14,739 nucleotides of DNA from Methanocorpusculum sp. MCE (GCA_003315675.1 NIZU01000098.1:1-14739); one strand, 5' to 3'; numbered from the stretch's first letter, positions 1 to 6,413 are shown. Notes: a model not told the origin generated them from the sequence alone. Made by a program: numbers and translations.

Positions 1-600
1 GGCGTTGATACAGTGGTCTGGCAGGAGTTTCAGAGACAACTTGACCTGAAAGGTCTGAAAATTGAACAAGGTATGATTCAGGATGCAACGTTTGTGTATG
101 CTGAACCCGGTCATTGTAAGAAAGACACGCCGCGAGGAGATCAGGCAAAAACACGACGGGATAAAGATGGAAAAATCATGTCCAAGAACGGCAAAATACA
201 CTATGGATATAAACTTCATACCATCATGGATACGACGCACGATCTTATTCGACGCATTGAAACCACCACGGCAAATGTTCATGATAGTCAGGTGGACCTC
301 TCAGAAAAAGGGGAAGTGGTCTATCGGGATCGGGGATATCAGGGAGCAAAATGCAAGGGATATAGTGCCACAATGAAAAGGGGAGCGAGAGGGCATCCCA
401 TTGGCATACGAGATAAACTGAGAAATCTGCGAATAAGTAGGAAGAGATCAAAGGGCGAGAGACCCTATGCAGTGATCAAAAATGTTTTTCATGCAGGGTT
501 GGTGAAGGTAACAACGCTGCAAAGAGTACTAGTGAAAAATATGCTGGCTGCATTTTGTTATAATATCTATCAGGTGAAAACGATTCAAAACAGAGTGTAA
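1..600 (+). CDS. IS5 family transposase, C-terminal part (partial)
   Basis: The frame is open from base 1 and lacks its N-terminus at the window edge. The protein is nearly identical to the second transposase frame at 13844-14560. It holds a DDE (RNase H-like) catalytic core: a first Asp in QDATFVYAEPG, a second Asp in VYRDRGYQG, and a Glu in KGERPYAVIKN, the usual IS4/IS5 arrangement. The very basic stretch between the first two acidic residues (KTRRDKDGKIMSKNGK, then HYGYK) is also typical of IS5. A GTG at 13 could be read as a start but is internal to the gene. The enzyme would cut and join the IS ends. Whether this copy is active depends on its unseen left half. Confidence 0.85.
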   Translation, partial: GVDTVVWQEFQRQLDLKGLKIEQGMIQDATFVYAEPGHCKKDTPRGDQAKTRRDKDGKIMSKNGKIHYGYKLHTIMDTTHDLIRRIETTTANVHDSQVDLSEKGEVVYRDRGYQGAKCKGYSATMKRGARGHPIGIRDKLRNLRISRKRSKGERPYAVIKNVFHAGLVKVTTLQRVLVKNMLAAFCYNIYQVKTIQNRV

Positions 601-724
601 ATTAAAAAAAACGTCAAGGAATAATGGGTATTTTTCTTTTTTTTGGGGGGTGAGGGGGTAGGGATGTAGCCAATCTTCCTTAAATCATGATTCGCGTTAA
701 AAAATGGGTTGATAGATATTCTCA
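1..724 (+). mobile_element. IS5-type insertion sequence IS-A, 3' portion
   Basis: This is the right-hand part of an IS5-type element whose left part lies outside the window. It carries the transposase C-terminal region (to 600) and a non-coding tail with a T-tract, a G-tract and a terminal repeat ending in ATATTCTCA at 724. The reverse complement of that end, starting TGAGAATATCTATCAACC, matches the left end of the copy at 13506 at 16 of the first 18 positions, which places the true right end at 724. By eye the coding part differs from the 13961-14560 copy by about seven substitutions in 600 nt. The sequence after 724 is internal sequence of another copy. Confidence 0.8.
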
Positions 725-842
725 TGTTTTTCATGCAGGGTTGGTGAAGGTAACAACGCTGCAAAGAGTACGAGTGAAAAATATGCTGGCTGCATTTTGT
801 TATAATATCTATCAGGTGAAAACGATTCAAAACAGAGTGTAA
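725..842 (+). pseudogene. Transposase 3' fragment in IS-B
   Basis: This encodes the last 38 or so residues of the IS5 transposase (from VFHAGLVKV to YQVKTIQNRV and the stop codon at 840-842). Start and catalytic core are absent. It keeps GTACGAGTG like the 14.5-kb copy, where the upstream copy at about 525-535 has GTACTAGTG. Confidence 0.85.
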
Positions 843-974
843 ATTAAAAAAAAAAACGTCAAGGAATAATGGGTATTTTTCTTTTTTTTGGGGGGGGAGG
901 TGAGGGTGTAGGGATGTAGCCAATCTTCCATAATTCATGATTCGCGTTAAAAAATGGGTTGATAGATATTCTCA
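725..974 (+). mobile_element. IS-B: 3' remnant of a second IS5-type copy
   Basis: The 250 bp repeat the 3' end of the neighbouring copy (483-724), with substitutions and about 8 bp of length change, mostly in the A-tract after the stop codon and the G-tract. It begins abruptly inside the transposase coding sequence, directly after the terminal repeat of IS-A, and ends with its own terminal repeat at 974. The length differences show it is a separate IS copy and not a fresh tandem duplication. The simplest explanation is that IS-A inserted into IS-B; the left part of IS-B would then lie upstream of the window. Confidence 0.78.
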
Positions 975-977
975 ACG

Positions 978-987
978 TTTTTAAATA
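978..987 (+). promoter_or_regulatory. TATA box of the DUF169 gene
   Basis: TTTTTAAATA is centred about 26 nt before the ATG at 1010, the normal archaeal TATA-to-start-site distance, so the transcript is probably leaderless; no Shine-Dalgarno is seen. The box begins 3 bp beyond the end of IS-B at 974, so the element supplies all DNA further upstream, including part of the region where a BRE would lie. Confidence 0.6.
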
Positions 988-1009
988 ATCCTATGACCTA
1001 TTTTATCTC

Positions 1010-1699
1010 ATGACAGATTATGCACAAATTTCCGCGACTCTAAAGGAGACTCTCCACGTTATAGGTTCGCCTGTCGCCGTAAAACTGGTATCATCTCCGG
1101 ACAAAATTCCGGAGGGAATATCCGAGATCGAAGAAACCGTTCGTCACTGTGGAATGGTCTCACTTGCACGTCAGGGAAAAATCTTCTATGCACCTGATTC
1201 CAAGCATCAGTGCGGCGGCGGAGCATGGGTTCTTGGTCTGCGCGAAATCGGCGAGTCAATGGAGTCGGGAGAACATTACTTCAGACTTGGAAAGTACAGT
1301 TCGCTTGGCGCGAGCAAAAGAACGGTGTACAATGTCCCGGCTCTCCCGCAGGATACCTATGCCACCGTCTATGCACCTTTGGAAAAAGCAACCTTCGTTC
1401 CGGATGTTGTGATCATCTTCGCCAATCCGTTTGCGATGCTGAAACTCGCGCAGGCCTCGCTCTTTAGACTCGGCGGCCGGCTCTACCCAGAATTTGCCGG
1501 TATCCAATCCGTTTGTTCCGATGCCACGGCTTATGTGTATCAGAACGGAGAACCGAACTTCTCTCTCGGCTGCGACGGTTCCCGGAAGTTCTCCGGCATT
1601 GCCGATGATGAAATGGTTGCCGGTTTCCCTGTCGAGAGACTTGAGGAACTCGCAGAAGCCGTTTTAAAGGTAACTGCCGCGCCCGGTTCAAAAAAATAA
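1010..1699 (+). CDS. DUF169 family protein (ArCR, COG2043)
   Basis: The 229-residue protein has the hallmarks of DUF169, a family common in methanogens and anaerobes with no settled biochemical role. Visible features are an N-terminal segment ending PVAVKLV, then four cysteines in family-typical places: C47 in RHCGMV, C68 in HQCGGG, C169 in SVCSDATA and C188 in LGCDGSRK. These could bind a metal or Fe-S cluster, which is inference. A VVIIFANPFAMLKLAQA stretch (132-148) is typical of the fold. There is no signal peptide or membrane segment. The ATG at 1010 fits a leaderless transcript from the TATA box at 978-987. The gene stands alone, upstream of an oppositely oriented small gene, with an IS remnant immediately 5'. 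Confidence 0.85.
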   Translation: MTDYAQISATLKETLHVIGSPVAVKLVSSPDKIPEGISEIEETVRHCGMVSLARQGKIFYAPDSKHQCGGGAWVLGLREIGESMESGEHYFRLGKYSSLGASKRTVYNVPALPQDTYATVYAPLEKATFVPDVVIIFANPFAMLKLAQASLFRLGGRLYPEFAGIQSVCSDATAYVYQNGEPNFSLGCDGSRKFSGIADDEMVAGFPVERLEELAEAVLKVTAAPGSKK

Positions 1700-1713
1700 A
1701 TCTCCTTTTTTTA
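1689..1713. terminator. Bidirectional A/T-tract terminator
   Basis: An A-rich run at about 1689-1698 (T-rich on the minus strand) and a T-run at 1706-1712 lie between the convergent DUF169 gene and the small minus-strand gene. Archaeal termination works on U-tracts without needing a hairpin. Confidence 0.45.
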
Positions 1714-1821
1714 CCACAGACCGGTGACCCATCCGTAGACACCGTAAACTACGCAAGCAGTCGCCACAATCATCAGGATAATATACATCAAACTCGGTTT
1801 AGTTTTTTCATCCGCATCCAT
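1711..1821 (-). CDS. Small single-pass membrane protein (36 aa)
   Basis: The protein is MDADEKTKPS followed by one hydrophobic segment (LMYIILMIVATACVVYGVYG, about residues 11-30) and a short WVTGLW tail. A charged N-terminus and one transmembrane helix suggest an integral membrane microprotein. I do not recognise a family. The ATG at 1821 was chosen over a longer frame starting at 1908 because a TATA element (1843-1852) lies about 26 nt upstream of it, which fits a leaderless transcript, and because the extra N-terminal residues would run through the promoter region of the divergent ferredoxin gene. It could be a subunit of a larger membrane complex, but nothing here identifies one. Confidence 0.6.
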   Translation of the reverse strand: MDADEKTKPSLMYIILMIVATACVVYGVYGWVTGLW

Positions 1822-1834
1822 ACTTACTAGTTCG

Positions 1835-1884
1835 AGCGGCTGAAATATAAGGCTCCTGCAGAGCAAACTATTAAGCGGCTGAAA
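1835..1884. repeat. 11-bp direct repeat between divergent genes
   Basis: AGCGGCTGAAA occurs exactly at 1835-1845 and 1874-1884, 39 bp apart, in the divergent promoter region of the small membrane gene and the ferredoxin-reductase pair. The spacing is close to four helical turns, so a regulator could bind both on one face. Chance or a local duplication is also possible. Confidence 0.45.
1843..1852. promoter_or_regulatory. TATA element of the divergent promoter region
   Basis: AAATATAAGG reads CCTTATATTT on the minus strand, about 26 nt before the ATG of the 36-residue gene, giving a leaderless start. On the plus strand it could serve the ferredoxin gene with a start near 1873 and a leader of about 26 nt; a weaker AT-rich site near 1867-1874 would instead give a leaderless ferredoxin transcript. 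Confidence 0.5.
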
Positions 1885-1899
1885 CAAATTATTAAGACG

Positions 1900-2079
1900 A
1901 TGATTCATATTCGACGAGATGTCTGCGGATACTGCGGTGTGTGTGTCTCCGTTTGTCCGAGAGGGGCCCTCGAACTCATCGATGCCTATCTGACCGTTGA
2001 TGAGACCCTCTGTAAAAACAAATGTAAGATTTGTTCAACGGTCTGCCCGCTTGGAGCAATCGAACTGGAGGAACAATGA
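1900..2079 (+). CDS. 2[4Fe-4S]-type ferredoxin, partner of the lipid reductase
   Basis: The 59-residue ferredoxin has two cysteine clusters: C9, C12, C15, C19 in the first half (CGYCGVCVSVCP) and C37, C41, C44, C48 in the second, where the spacing is CxxxCxxCxxxC instead of the classic CxxCxxCxxxC. Each group of four can ligate a [4Fe-4S] cluster. Its stop codon overlaps the start of the geranylgeranyl reductase gene (ATGA, 2076-2079), so the two are translationally coupled. In Methanosarcina acetivorans an adjacent ferredoxin is required with geranylgeranyl reductase for full lipid saturation; the same pairing here suggests it donates electrons to that enzyme. The frame stays open upstream to 1831 without another ATG, so the ATG at 1900 is taken as start; no clear ribosome-binding site precedes it. 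Confidence 0.88.
   Translation: MIHIRRDVCGYCGVCVSVCPRGALELIDAYLTVDETLCKNKCKICSTVCPLGAIELEEQ
2067..2071 (+). promoter_or_regulatory. Shine-Dalgarno site for the geranylgeranyl reductase
   Basis: GGAGG ends 4 nt before the ATG at 2076 and fixes that start over an upstream in-frame start at 2031, which would overlap most of the ferredoxin's second cluster. Confidence 0.75.
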
Positions 2080-3269
2080 AGGAAGCATACGATGTTTTGG
2101 TTGTCGGCGGAGGTCCGGGAGGAGCTCTTGCAGCAAAAGCTGCCGCTGAACAGGGATTGTCCGTTCTCCTCGTCGAAAAACGCCCGGCGATCGGGGCGCC
2201 CGTCCGCTGTGCGGAGGGTATCGGCAAGGAAGCACTGGCTGAGTTTATCGAGCCCGATCCAAAATGGATCGCTGCTGATCTCGACAAAGCTGTTTTGGTC
2301 GGACCTGATGGAACGAAGTTCGCGATCGGTGATAATTACTCCGGCGGTAAAGTTGGTTACGTTCTCGACAGAAAAGTTTTCGACCGTGAACTGATCTGGC
2401 AGGCAGCCGAGGCAGGAGCCGAGATCCAGGTTCATGCACGCGCCTCTGCCCCGATCATGATCGACGGCAAAGTATCGGGCGCCGTGATCCACCAGCATGG
2501 AAAAACCTACGAGGTCCGGGCAAAAGTCGTTATTGCAGCCGACGGAGTCGAGTCGAAGTTTGCCAAATGGGCAGGCATCAATACGACTGTCCCTCTGGCC
2601 GAGCTTGAGACCTGTGCCCAGTACATCGTCAACGATATCGATATCGATGAGCGGGCAAATCTGTTTTATATTTCATATACGGATGCTCCATGTGGTTATA
2701 TCTGGGTTTTCCCTAAGGGACACAGGTGTGCCAATGTCGGGATCGGCATTGCCGGCACGAAATCCGGCGAAGGCCACCGTGCGAAGGATTACCTCGACCG
2801 GTTCATTGCCCGCGAATTCCCGACTGGAAAGATCACCGAACTGATCGTAGGTGGTGTTTCGGTCTGTAAACCGCTGGACTGCACGGTCGCCGACAATCTT
2901 ATCATCGTCGGGGACGCTGCACGTCTTTCCGATCCGATCACCGGCGGAGGTATCTATAATGCCATGTACACCGGAAAGCTTGCAGGCGAAGTCGCCGCAG
3001 CGGCCCTGAAAAAAGGCGATACATCCAAGAAGGCTCTGATGATCTATGATGACACTTGGCGTGAAGGCCCTCTCGGTCATGCACTTGTAAGAAATTATGC
3101 GGTAAAGGAAGCTTTCATCAAAATGGATGATGCAAAGTTCAACTCCATCGTTCACTCGATGACCGATCTTTCTCTTGAAGAGATCTCGGTGAGATCACTT
3201 GTTATTGCGATATTCAAAGCAAATCCGTGGCTTGCTCTCGAGCTGCCCCGTTTACTTCTCTCTCTCTAA
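2076..3269 (+). CDS. Digeranylgeranylglycerophospholipid / geranylgeranyl reductase
   Basis: This 397-residue flavoprotein saturates the geranylgeranyl chains of archaeal membrane lipids. The N-terminus has the FAD dinucleotide-binding motif VVGGGPGGALAAKAAAEQG (about 9-27). Next is the family motif APVRCAEG (41-48), whose Cys45 is conserved in archaeal geranylgeranyl reductases, then GYVLDRKVFDREL (about 94-106) and AADGVESKFAKWAG (about 159-172). The second FAD-binding motif GDAARLSDPITGGG is near 285-298. Length matches the family. A ferredoxin gene overlaps the start by 4 nt, and ferredoxin is the likely reductant. Menaquinone-forming and chlorophyll-type reductases share the fold, but the archaeal setting and ferredoxin partner favour lipid reduction. 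Confidence 0.9.
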   Translation: MKEAYDVLVVGGGPGGALAAKAAAEQGLSVLLVEKRPAIGAPVRCAEGIGKEALAEFIEPDPKWIAADLDKAVLVGPDGTKFAIGDNYSGGKVGYVLDRKVFDRELIWQAAEAGAEIQVHARASAPIMIDGKVSGAVIHQHGKTYEVRAKVVIAADGVESKFAKWAGINTTVPLAELETCAQYIVNDIDIDERANLFYISYTDAPCGYIWVFPKGHRCANVGIGIAGTKSGEGHRAKDYLDRFIAREFPTGKITELIVGGVSVCKPLDCTVADNLIIVGDAARLSDPITGGGIYNAMYTGKLAGEVAAAALKKGDTSKKALMIYDDTWREGPLGHALVRNYAVKEAFIKMDDAKFNSIVHSMTDLSLEEISVRSLVIAIFKANPWLALELPRLLLSL

Positions 3270-3271
3270 TC

Positions 3272-3281
3272 TTTTTTTTTT
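3272..3281. terminator. T10 run between convergent genes
   Basis: A ten-T run starts 2 nt after the reductase stop codon and overlaps the stop codon of the convergent nitroreductase gene. It fits an archaeal U-tract terminator for the ferredoxin-reductase operon. No stem is seen. Confidence 0.5.
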
Positions 3282-4077
3282 ATGTCCAGAAGATCTTGGG
3301 CATATCTCGTGGCGGAATACTGGTGATTGTGTATTTTGGATGGCCTGCAATGAGCGCATACTGCGCTTTGTATCCTTCCGGGATGCCGAGGATTTTGTGA
3401 AGCGGAGGGAACACACCGAGTAGGATCATCACAAATCCGGCCCAGCAGGTTCCAAGCCCGATCGAAGGGGCATAGATGTCCGCATAGGTCAGAGAAATGA
3501 TGCTGTCCACAAAGCCTAAGTCTTCCTTGGGATTTGCGACTGCGATAAGAAGTGCCGGGGCGTTTCTGCAGAGAACATCATCGCCCGCGTCCAGTTTTCT
3601 CAAAAGTCCGGCAGCGAGACCATACATGCGATTCTCCTTTGGGACCGTTCTGAGGAGTTCAGTCGAGGCCGCAACGAACGCTTTCACTTTTGCAGGGTCG
3701 TTCACGACGACCCATCTGACCGGGTGGATATTACAACCGGATGGTGCATGGGCGGTGATTCCGATGAGTTCTTCACACTCTTCTTTTGTAACGGGACTGT
3801 CTTTCCAGACGCGTATCGACCGGCGGGTCTTGAGATGGCGTGCGAGAATCGCCGGGTCTGCGATCCCTGCCTCTTCCATCTCCGCACCAAGACTCATAGC
3901 GCCGCTTGGACAGACCGCAATACAGTGTCCGCAGGAAATACAGCCCAGGCCGGGATGAACGATCGGCGAGGCATCTGCATCGCGCCGGATGATATTGCTC
4001 GGACAAACGTTCACGCACGCGCCGCAGGTCGTACAGATCCCGTAATCTATTCTGATGCTTTCGGCCAGATTGGTCAT
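3280..4077 (-). CDS. Ferredoxin-nitroreductase fusion protein
   Basis: The 265-residue protein joins a two-cluster ferredoxin domain (C15, C18, C21, C25 and C46, C49, C52, C56, both CxxCxxCxxxCP) to an FMN-dependent nitroreductase domain (about 75-265). The nitroreductase part shows the FMN-phosphate motif RRSIRVW (85-91) and APSGCNIHPVRWVVV (111-125), and a GLGTCWAGF segment common near the flavin site. Such fusions are frequent in methanogens and clostridia; electrons would pass from the clusters to FMN, but the physiological substrate is unknown. The start follows a TATA-like element by about 25 nt, so the mRNA is probably leaderless. The gene converges with the lipid reductase and lies downstream of the DHH gene, probably with its own promoter. 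Confidence 0.88.
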   Translation of the reverse strand: MTNLAESIRIDYGICTTCGACVNVCPSNIIRRDADASPIVHPGLGCISCGHCIAVCPSGAMSLGAEMEEAGIADPAILARHLKTRRSIRVWKDSPVTKEECEELIGITAHAPSGCNIHPVRWVVVNDPAKVKAFVAASTELLRTVPKENRMYGLAAGLLRKLDAGDDVLCRNAPALLIAVANPKEDLGFVDSIISLTYADIYAPSIGLGTCWAGFVMILLGVFPPLHKILGIPEGYKAQYALIAGHPKYTITSIPPRDMPKIFWT

Positions 4078-4097
4078 AAGCTAGTACTGCCCGGGTG

Positions 4098-4106
4098 ATA
4101 AAAAAA
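4098..4106 (-). promoter_or_regulatory. TATA-like element for the ferredoxin-nitroreductase
   Basis: On the minus strand this reads TTTTTTTATC, centred about 25 nt before the ATG at 4077. The same T-tract could terminate transcription of the DHH gene, which ends at 4115. Confidence 0.45.
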
Positions 4107-4114
4107 GTGTGCGG

Positions 4115-5086
4115 TCAGAGATTCTCAGCCGCAGCAATGAATTTGTCTTTCTGGGAGACTTTTTTGAAGAGTTTGAGCATCCACTTCTCTTTCCAGGTGT
4201 AGTTGAAACTTCCTCCGGATGCATTCGGGTGACCGCCGCCCCCGAACTGTTTGGCGATGAGATGGCTGATCTCCGGAACACTGCGGAGAGAGAACTTTCC
4301 ATTGTCGAAGACAAGAAGTTCAATGTCGGTTCCAAGCTGCCGGCGTGCTTCGGCGGAGGTCTCGCTTGGATAACCGTAGGCGGGCATTACCGCGATGGTG
4401 TATTTTCCCCGGAAGATTTTTGCGGCCCTGATGCTTTTTTTCATGCACTTATTTTTGTCGTGTTCGATTTTTTCGAAGATGCGGGTAACTTCTTCGTCGA
4501 TGATGATTCCCTTTGTGAGTTTGTCCCGGATGAGTCTGAGGTTTTCCTGTTTCGAGGTGACGATCCCGAGTTTTGCGGATCTTGGATCCTGATGTTTCCA
4601 CAGATCGTAATCGCAGACGACCTCGGCAACCCCACGTGCGCTTTGGTTATCTTTGGCTAAGACCGAGGCCACAACGCCGGTCGCGCATTTCGTTGTGTCC
4701 ACGATCAGGGTCTGAACGAACGGCTGGACACGTTTTTTCTCAAGCTCAGTCCATTTGTGGTGGTCATACCACTGGATGACCCAGCCCGCTGCATGGGCTT
4801 TTCGTATCTGATCCTCGATGCCGTTCTGATAGCTCAGATCACTGATAATCAGCGTATCTCCTTTACCGTTGCACCCGCCGACCTGCGCGAGAAACCAGCC
4901 GACCCGGCCGACGGACGAGAAGAGCGTGAAGATTTCATTGCCGAATGTCATTCGGCAGATCGCATCCGATCCGGCAGCATCTAAATCATTGTGCGTCATA
5001 TGGACGATATTTGTGGTCCGCCCGACGATTTTTTCCTGAAGGGTCTGTTTATTGGTTCCGTTTTTTGTATCGGCGCTCTTAACCAT
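4115..5086 (-). CDS. DHH/DHHA1 family phosphoesterase
   Basis: The 323-residue protein carries the DHH metal-binding set: THNDLDAAGSDA (31-42, replacing the canonical DxDxxGS site), ISDLSY with D83, and YDHHKW (D108, H109, H110). The C-terminal DHHA1 domain ends in GGGGHPNASGG (282-292), the substrate-phosphate motif. Members include oligoribonuclease/pAp phosphatase (NrnA), RecJ-like nucleases and cyclic dinucleotide phosphodiesterases. Those with both domains at this length usually degrade nanoRNA, pAp or cyclic dinucleotides. The sequence does not decide among these. No membrane or sensor domain is present. The gene is divergent from tRNA-Phe, with an AT-rich region shared between them. 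Confidence 0.85.
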   Translation of the reverse strand: MVKSADTKNGTNKQTLQEKIVGRTTNIVHMTHNDLDAAGSDAICRMTFGNEIFTLFSSVGRVGWFLAQVGGCNGKGDTLIISDLSYQNGIEDQIRKAHAAGWVIQWYDHHKWTELEKKRVQPFVQTLIVDTTKCATGVVASVLAKDNQSARGVAEVVCDYDLWKHQDPRSAKLGIVTSKQENLRLIRDKLTKGIIIDEEVTRIFEKIEHDKNKCMKKSIRAAKIFRGKYTIAVMPAYGYPSETSAEARRQLGTDIELLVFDNGKFSLRSVPEISHLIAKQFGGGGHPNASGGSFNYTWKEKWMLKLFKKVSQKDKFIAAAENL

Positions 5087-5089
5087 TGT

Positions 5090-5099
5090 GTAGTACTAC
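5090..5099. repeat. 10-bp palindrome next to the DHH start
   Basis: GTAGTACTAC is a perfect palindrome a few bases upstream of the DHH start codon at 5086. The same AGTACTA core stands four bases before the start codon of the ferredoxin-nitroreductase gene. It may mark the transcription start region or an operator. Confidence 0.4.
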
Positions 5100-5141
5100 G
5101 TTTTTGGAATGGATAAGCTGTTTGAGAGAGTCAATCAGATT

Positions 5142-5151
5142 ATTATAAATA
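5142..5151. promoter_or_regulatory. AT-rich TATA region between tRNA-Phe and the DHH gene
   Basis: ATTATAAATA lies 30-39 nt before the mature 5' end of tRNA-Phe, giving a predicted start within about 10 nt of the tRNA. Read on the minus strand the same region (TATTTATAAT) could serve the DHH gene with a leader of about 35 nt. Confidence 0.55.
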
Positions 5152-5180
5152 GTTATTCTACTAATATTAGTTACGCAAGA

Positions 5181-5253
5181 GCCTTTATAGCTCAGTCGGG
5201 AGAGCGCTAGACTGAAGATCTAGTTGTCGCCGGTTCAATTCCGGCTGAAGGCA
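5181..5253 (+). tRNA. tRNA-Phe (anticodon GAA)
   Basis: The 73-nt sequence folds into a full cloverleaf. The acceptor stem is GCCTTTA paired with TGAAGGC, with discriminator A at 5253. The D arm begins GCTCAGTCGGGAGAGC. The anticodon stem CTAGA/TCTAG encloses loop CTGAAGA with anticodon GAA. The T arm is GCCGG-TTCAATT-CCGGC. CCA is not encoded and must be added after transcription. No intron is present. Confidence 0.95.
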
Positions 5254-5264
5254 TTGGATTTCCC

Positions 5265-5272
5265 TTTTTTTT
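5265..5272 (+). terminator. T8 terminator after tRNA-Phe
   Basis: CCC followed by eight T lies 12 nt after the tRNA, a typical archaeal U-tract terminator. Confidence 0.6.
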
Positions 5273-5435
5273 CAAAGCATTACGATCACTTGAATTAATG
5301 CCGTTTCGTATCTGTTTTTCGTTTCATACATGAGACGTTTAGTCTCTTCTCACTCCGCCAACCTGCCCGCCTCATATGAGAAAAATATCCTCGTTCGGTC
5401 GGTTTAATGCTCCCTCAAACCAAATGAGTTAAGGA
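5273..5435. other. Intergenic region upstream of the repair operon
   Basis: No gene is seen in these 163 bp. There is a small perfect stem (GAGAC / GTCTC around loop GTTTA, 5332-5346). Two AT-rich sites, AAAAATATCC (5381-5390) and GGTTTAATGC (5401-5410), could act as TATA boxes for the operon starting at 5436; the second would give a nearly leaderless transcript. Confidence 0.4.
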
Positions 5436-6134
5436 ATGGACACCCCAAATACCGGACTTCTCCCGGTATCCCGTATATTCGCCGGCGAACTTATACACGC
5501 AGTGGATACGGGAACCGGATTTAAAACCCAGTTCGGCATATTCTCCCCCAAAATATATCTCATAGGTACCCTCACCGAAAAAATTCTCAGAGACGGAAAA
5601 ATCTCTTCGCTTCGCATCAGCGACCCTACGGGGGTTTTCTCCTGCTCCATGAGCTGGCAGAACCCCGCTGTCCTCAAAACCGCTGACGAACTCGCCCCCC
5701 CCTCATTCGTCGCCGTATTCGGCATGGTCAGGTTCCGCAAATACGCCGGCAGAACGTTTCTCGAGATCGTTCCGGAGACGATCGCTCCCTCCACCCGCAG
5801 CGCCCGTGACGCCTGGATCGTGAGCACCGCCGAGTCGGCGATCTCGCGGCTGGAAAAGTCCCCTCCCTCCGAGTCCCGTAAAGAGCTTGCCGGAAAAATC
5901 GGCGCTGCGCTCGCCTCCGTCAAACCGGCAGGTCCGAAAGAGGAGGTCACCAACGAAAAAATACTCGAGATCATCTCCGTTCTCTCCGAAAAGAAAGGAG
6001 CACGAATACTCGACGTCATCTCCCGCTTACAAAGTCTCGGCCTCGACGAATCTTCTGCGAAGATGCGTCTTGGAATACTTATGGAAGAAGGGGAATGCTA
6101 TACCCCGACGACCGAATTCATCAAAATCGCCTGA
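5436..6134 (+). CDS. RPA-associated OB-fold protein (COG3390-like)
   Basis: The 232-residue protein resembles the archaeal RPA-associated (RPAP) family. Residues about 39-115 look like an OB fold: strands around IYLIGTLTEK, SLRISDPTGVFSCSM and FVAVFGMVRFRKYAGRTFLEIVPETI. A proline/serine-rich linker follows, then a C-terminal winged-helix-like part (about 172-232: EKILEIISVLSEK to YTPTTEFIKIA). In Haloferax volcanii RPAP proteins are encoded with RPA in the rpa1-rpap1-rpe and rpa3-rpap3 operons and act with single-stranded-DNA binding. Here no RPA gene is adjacent, but the next gene is of the COG1407 phosphoesterase type, as in rpa1-rpap1-rpe. Two bases separate the stop from the next start. 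No strong Shine-Dalgarno precedes the ATG. Confidence 0.75.
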   Translation: MDTPNTGLLPVSRIFAGELIHAVDTGTGFKTQFGIFSPKIYLIGTLTEKILRDGKISSLRISDPTGVFSCSMSWQNPAVLKTADELAPPSFVAVFGMVRFRKYAGRTFLEIVPETIAPSTRSARDAWIVSTAESAISRLEKSPPSESRKELAGKIGAALASVKPAGPKEEVTNEKILEIISVLSEKKGARILDVISRLQSLGLDESSAKMRLGILMEEGECYTPTTEFIKIA

Positions 6135-6413
6135 TCATGCAGCCGGAATTTTATACAGAAGGACCAGCGGTCCTTATCGAAAGACAGGAACGTTCCCTGA
6201 TCATAGCCGATCCCCACTTCGGTGTCGAGGCCGACCTCCACCGGCACGGTCTGCACTTTCAGAGCGGGACCGATTCGCGTCTTGCGAGACTGCTTGCCGT
6301 CATCGAACAGGCCGATCCCGACTATCTGGTCGTGCTCGGGGACCTCAAACACATGATCCCGTATGTCACCTACCAGGAACGAACCGAGATGCCCGAGGTC
6401 CTGAGAAGTATCC

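Noticed and set aside
585..938. Minus-strand open frame of 117 aa across the two IS tails
   Set aside because: It reads through the T/G tracts and duplicated tails, giving internally repeated low-complexity sequence; not a credible gene.
483..974. Simple tandem duplication of about 245 bp
   Set aside because: The copies differ in tract lengths and bases, and the junction falls exactly on the IS terminal repeat, which fits nested insertion better.
1..974. CRISPR-like repeats
   Set aside because: Only two long copies of IS tail with no short repeat-spacer periodicity.
4109..4660. Plus-strand open frame of 183 aa
   Set aside because: It is the antisense shadow of the DHH/DHHA1 gene, whose motifs are unmistakable.
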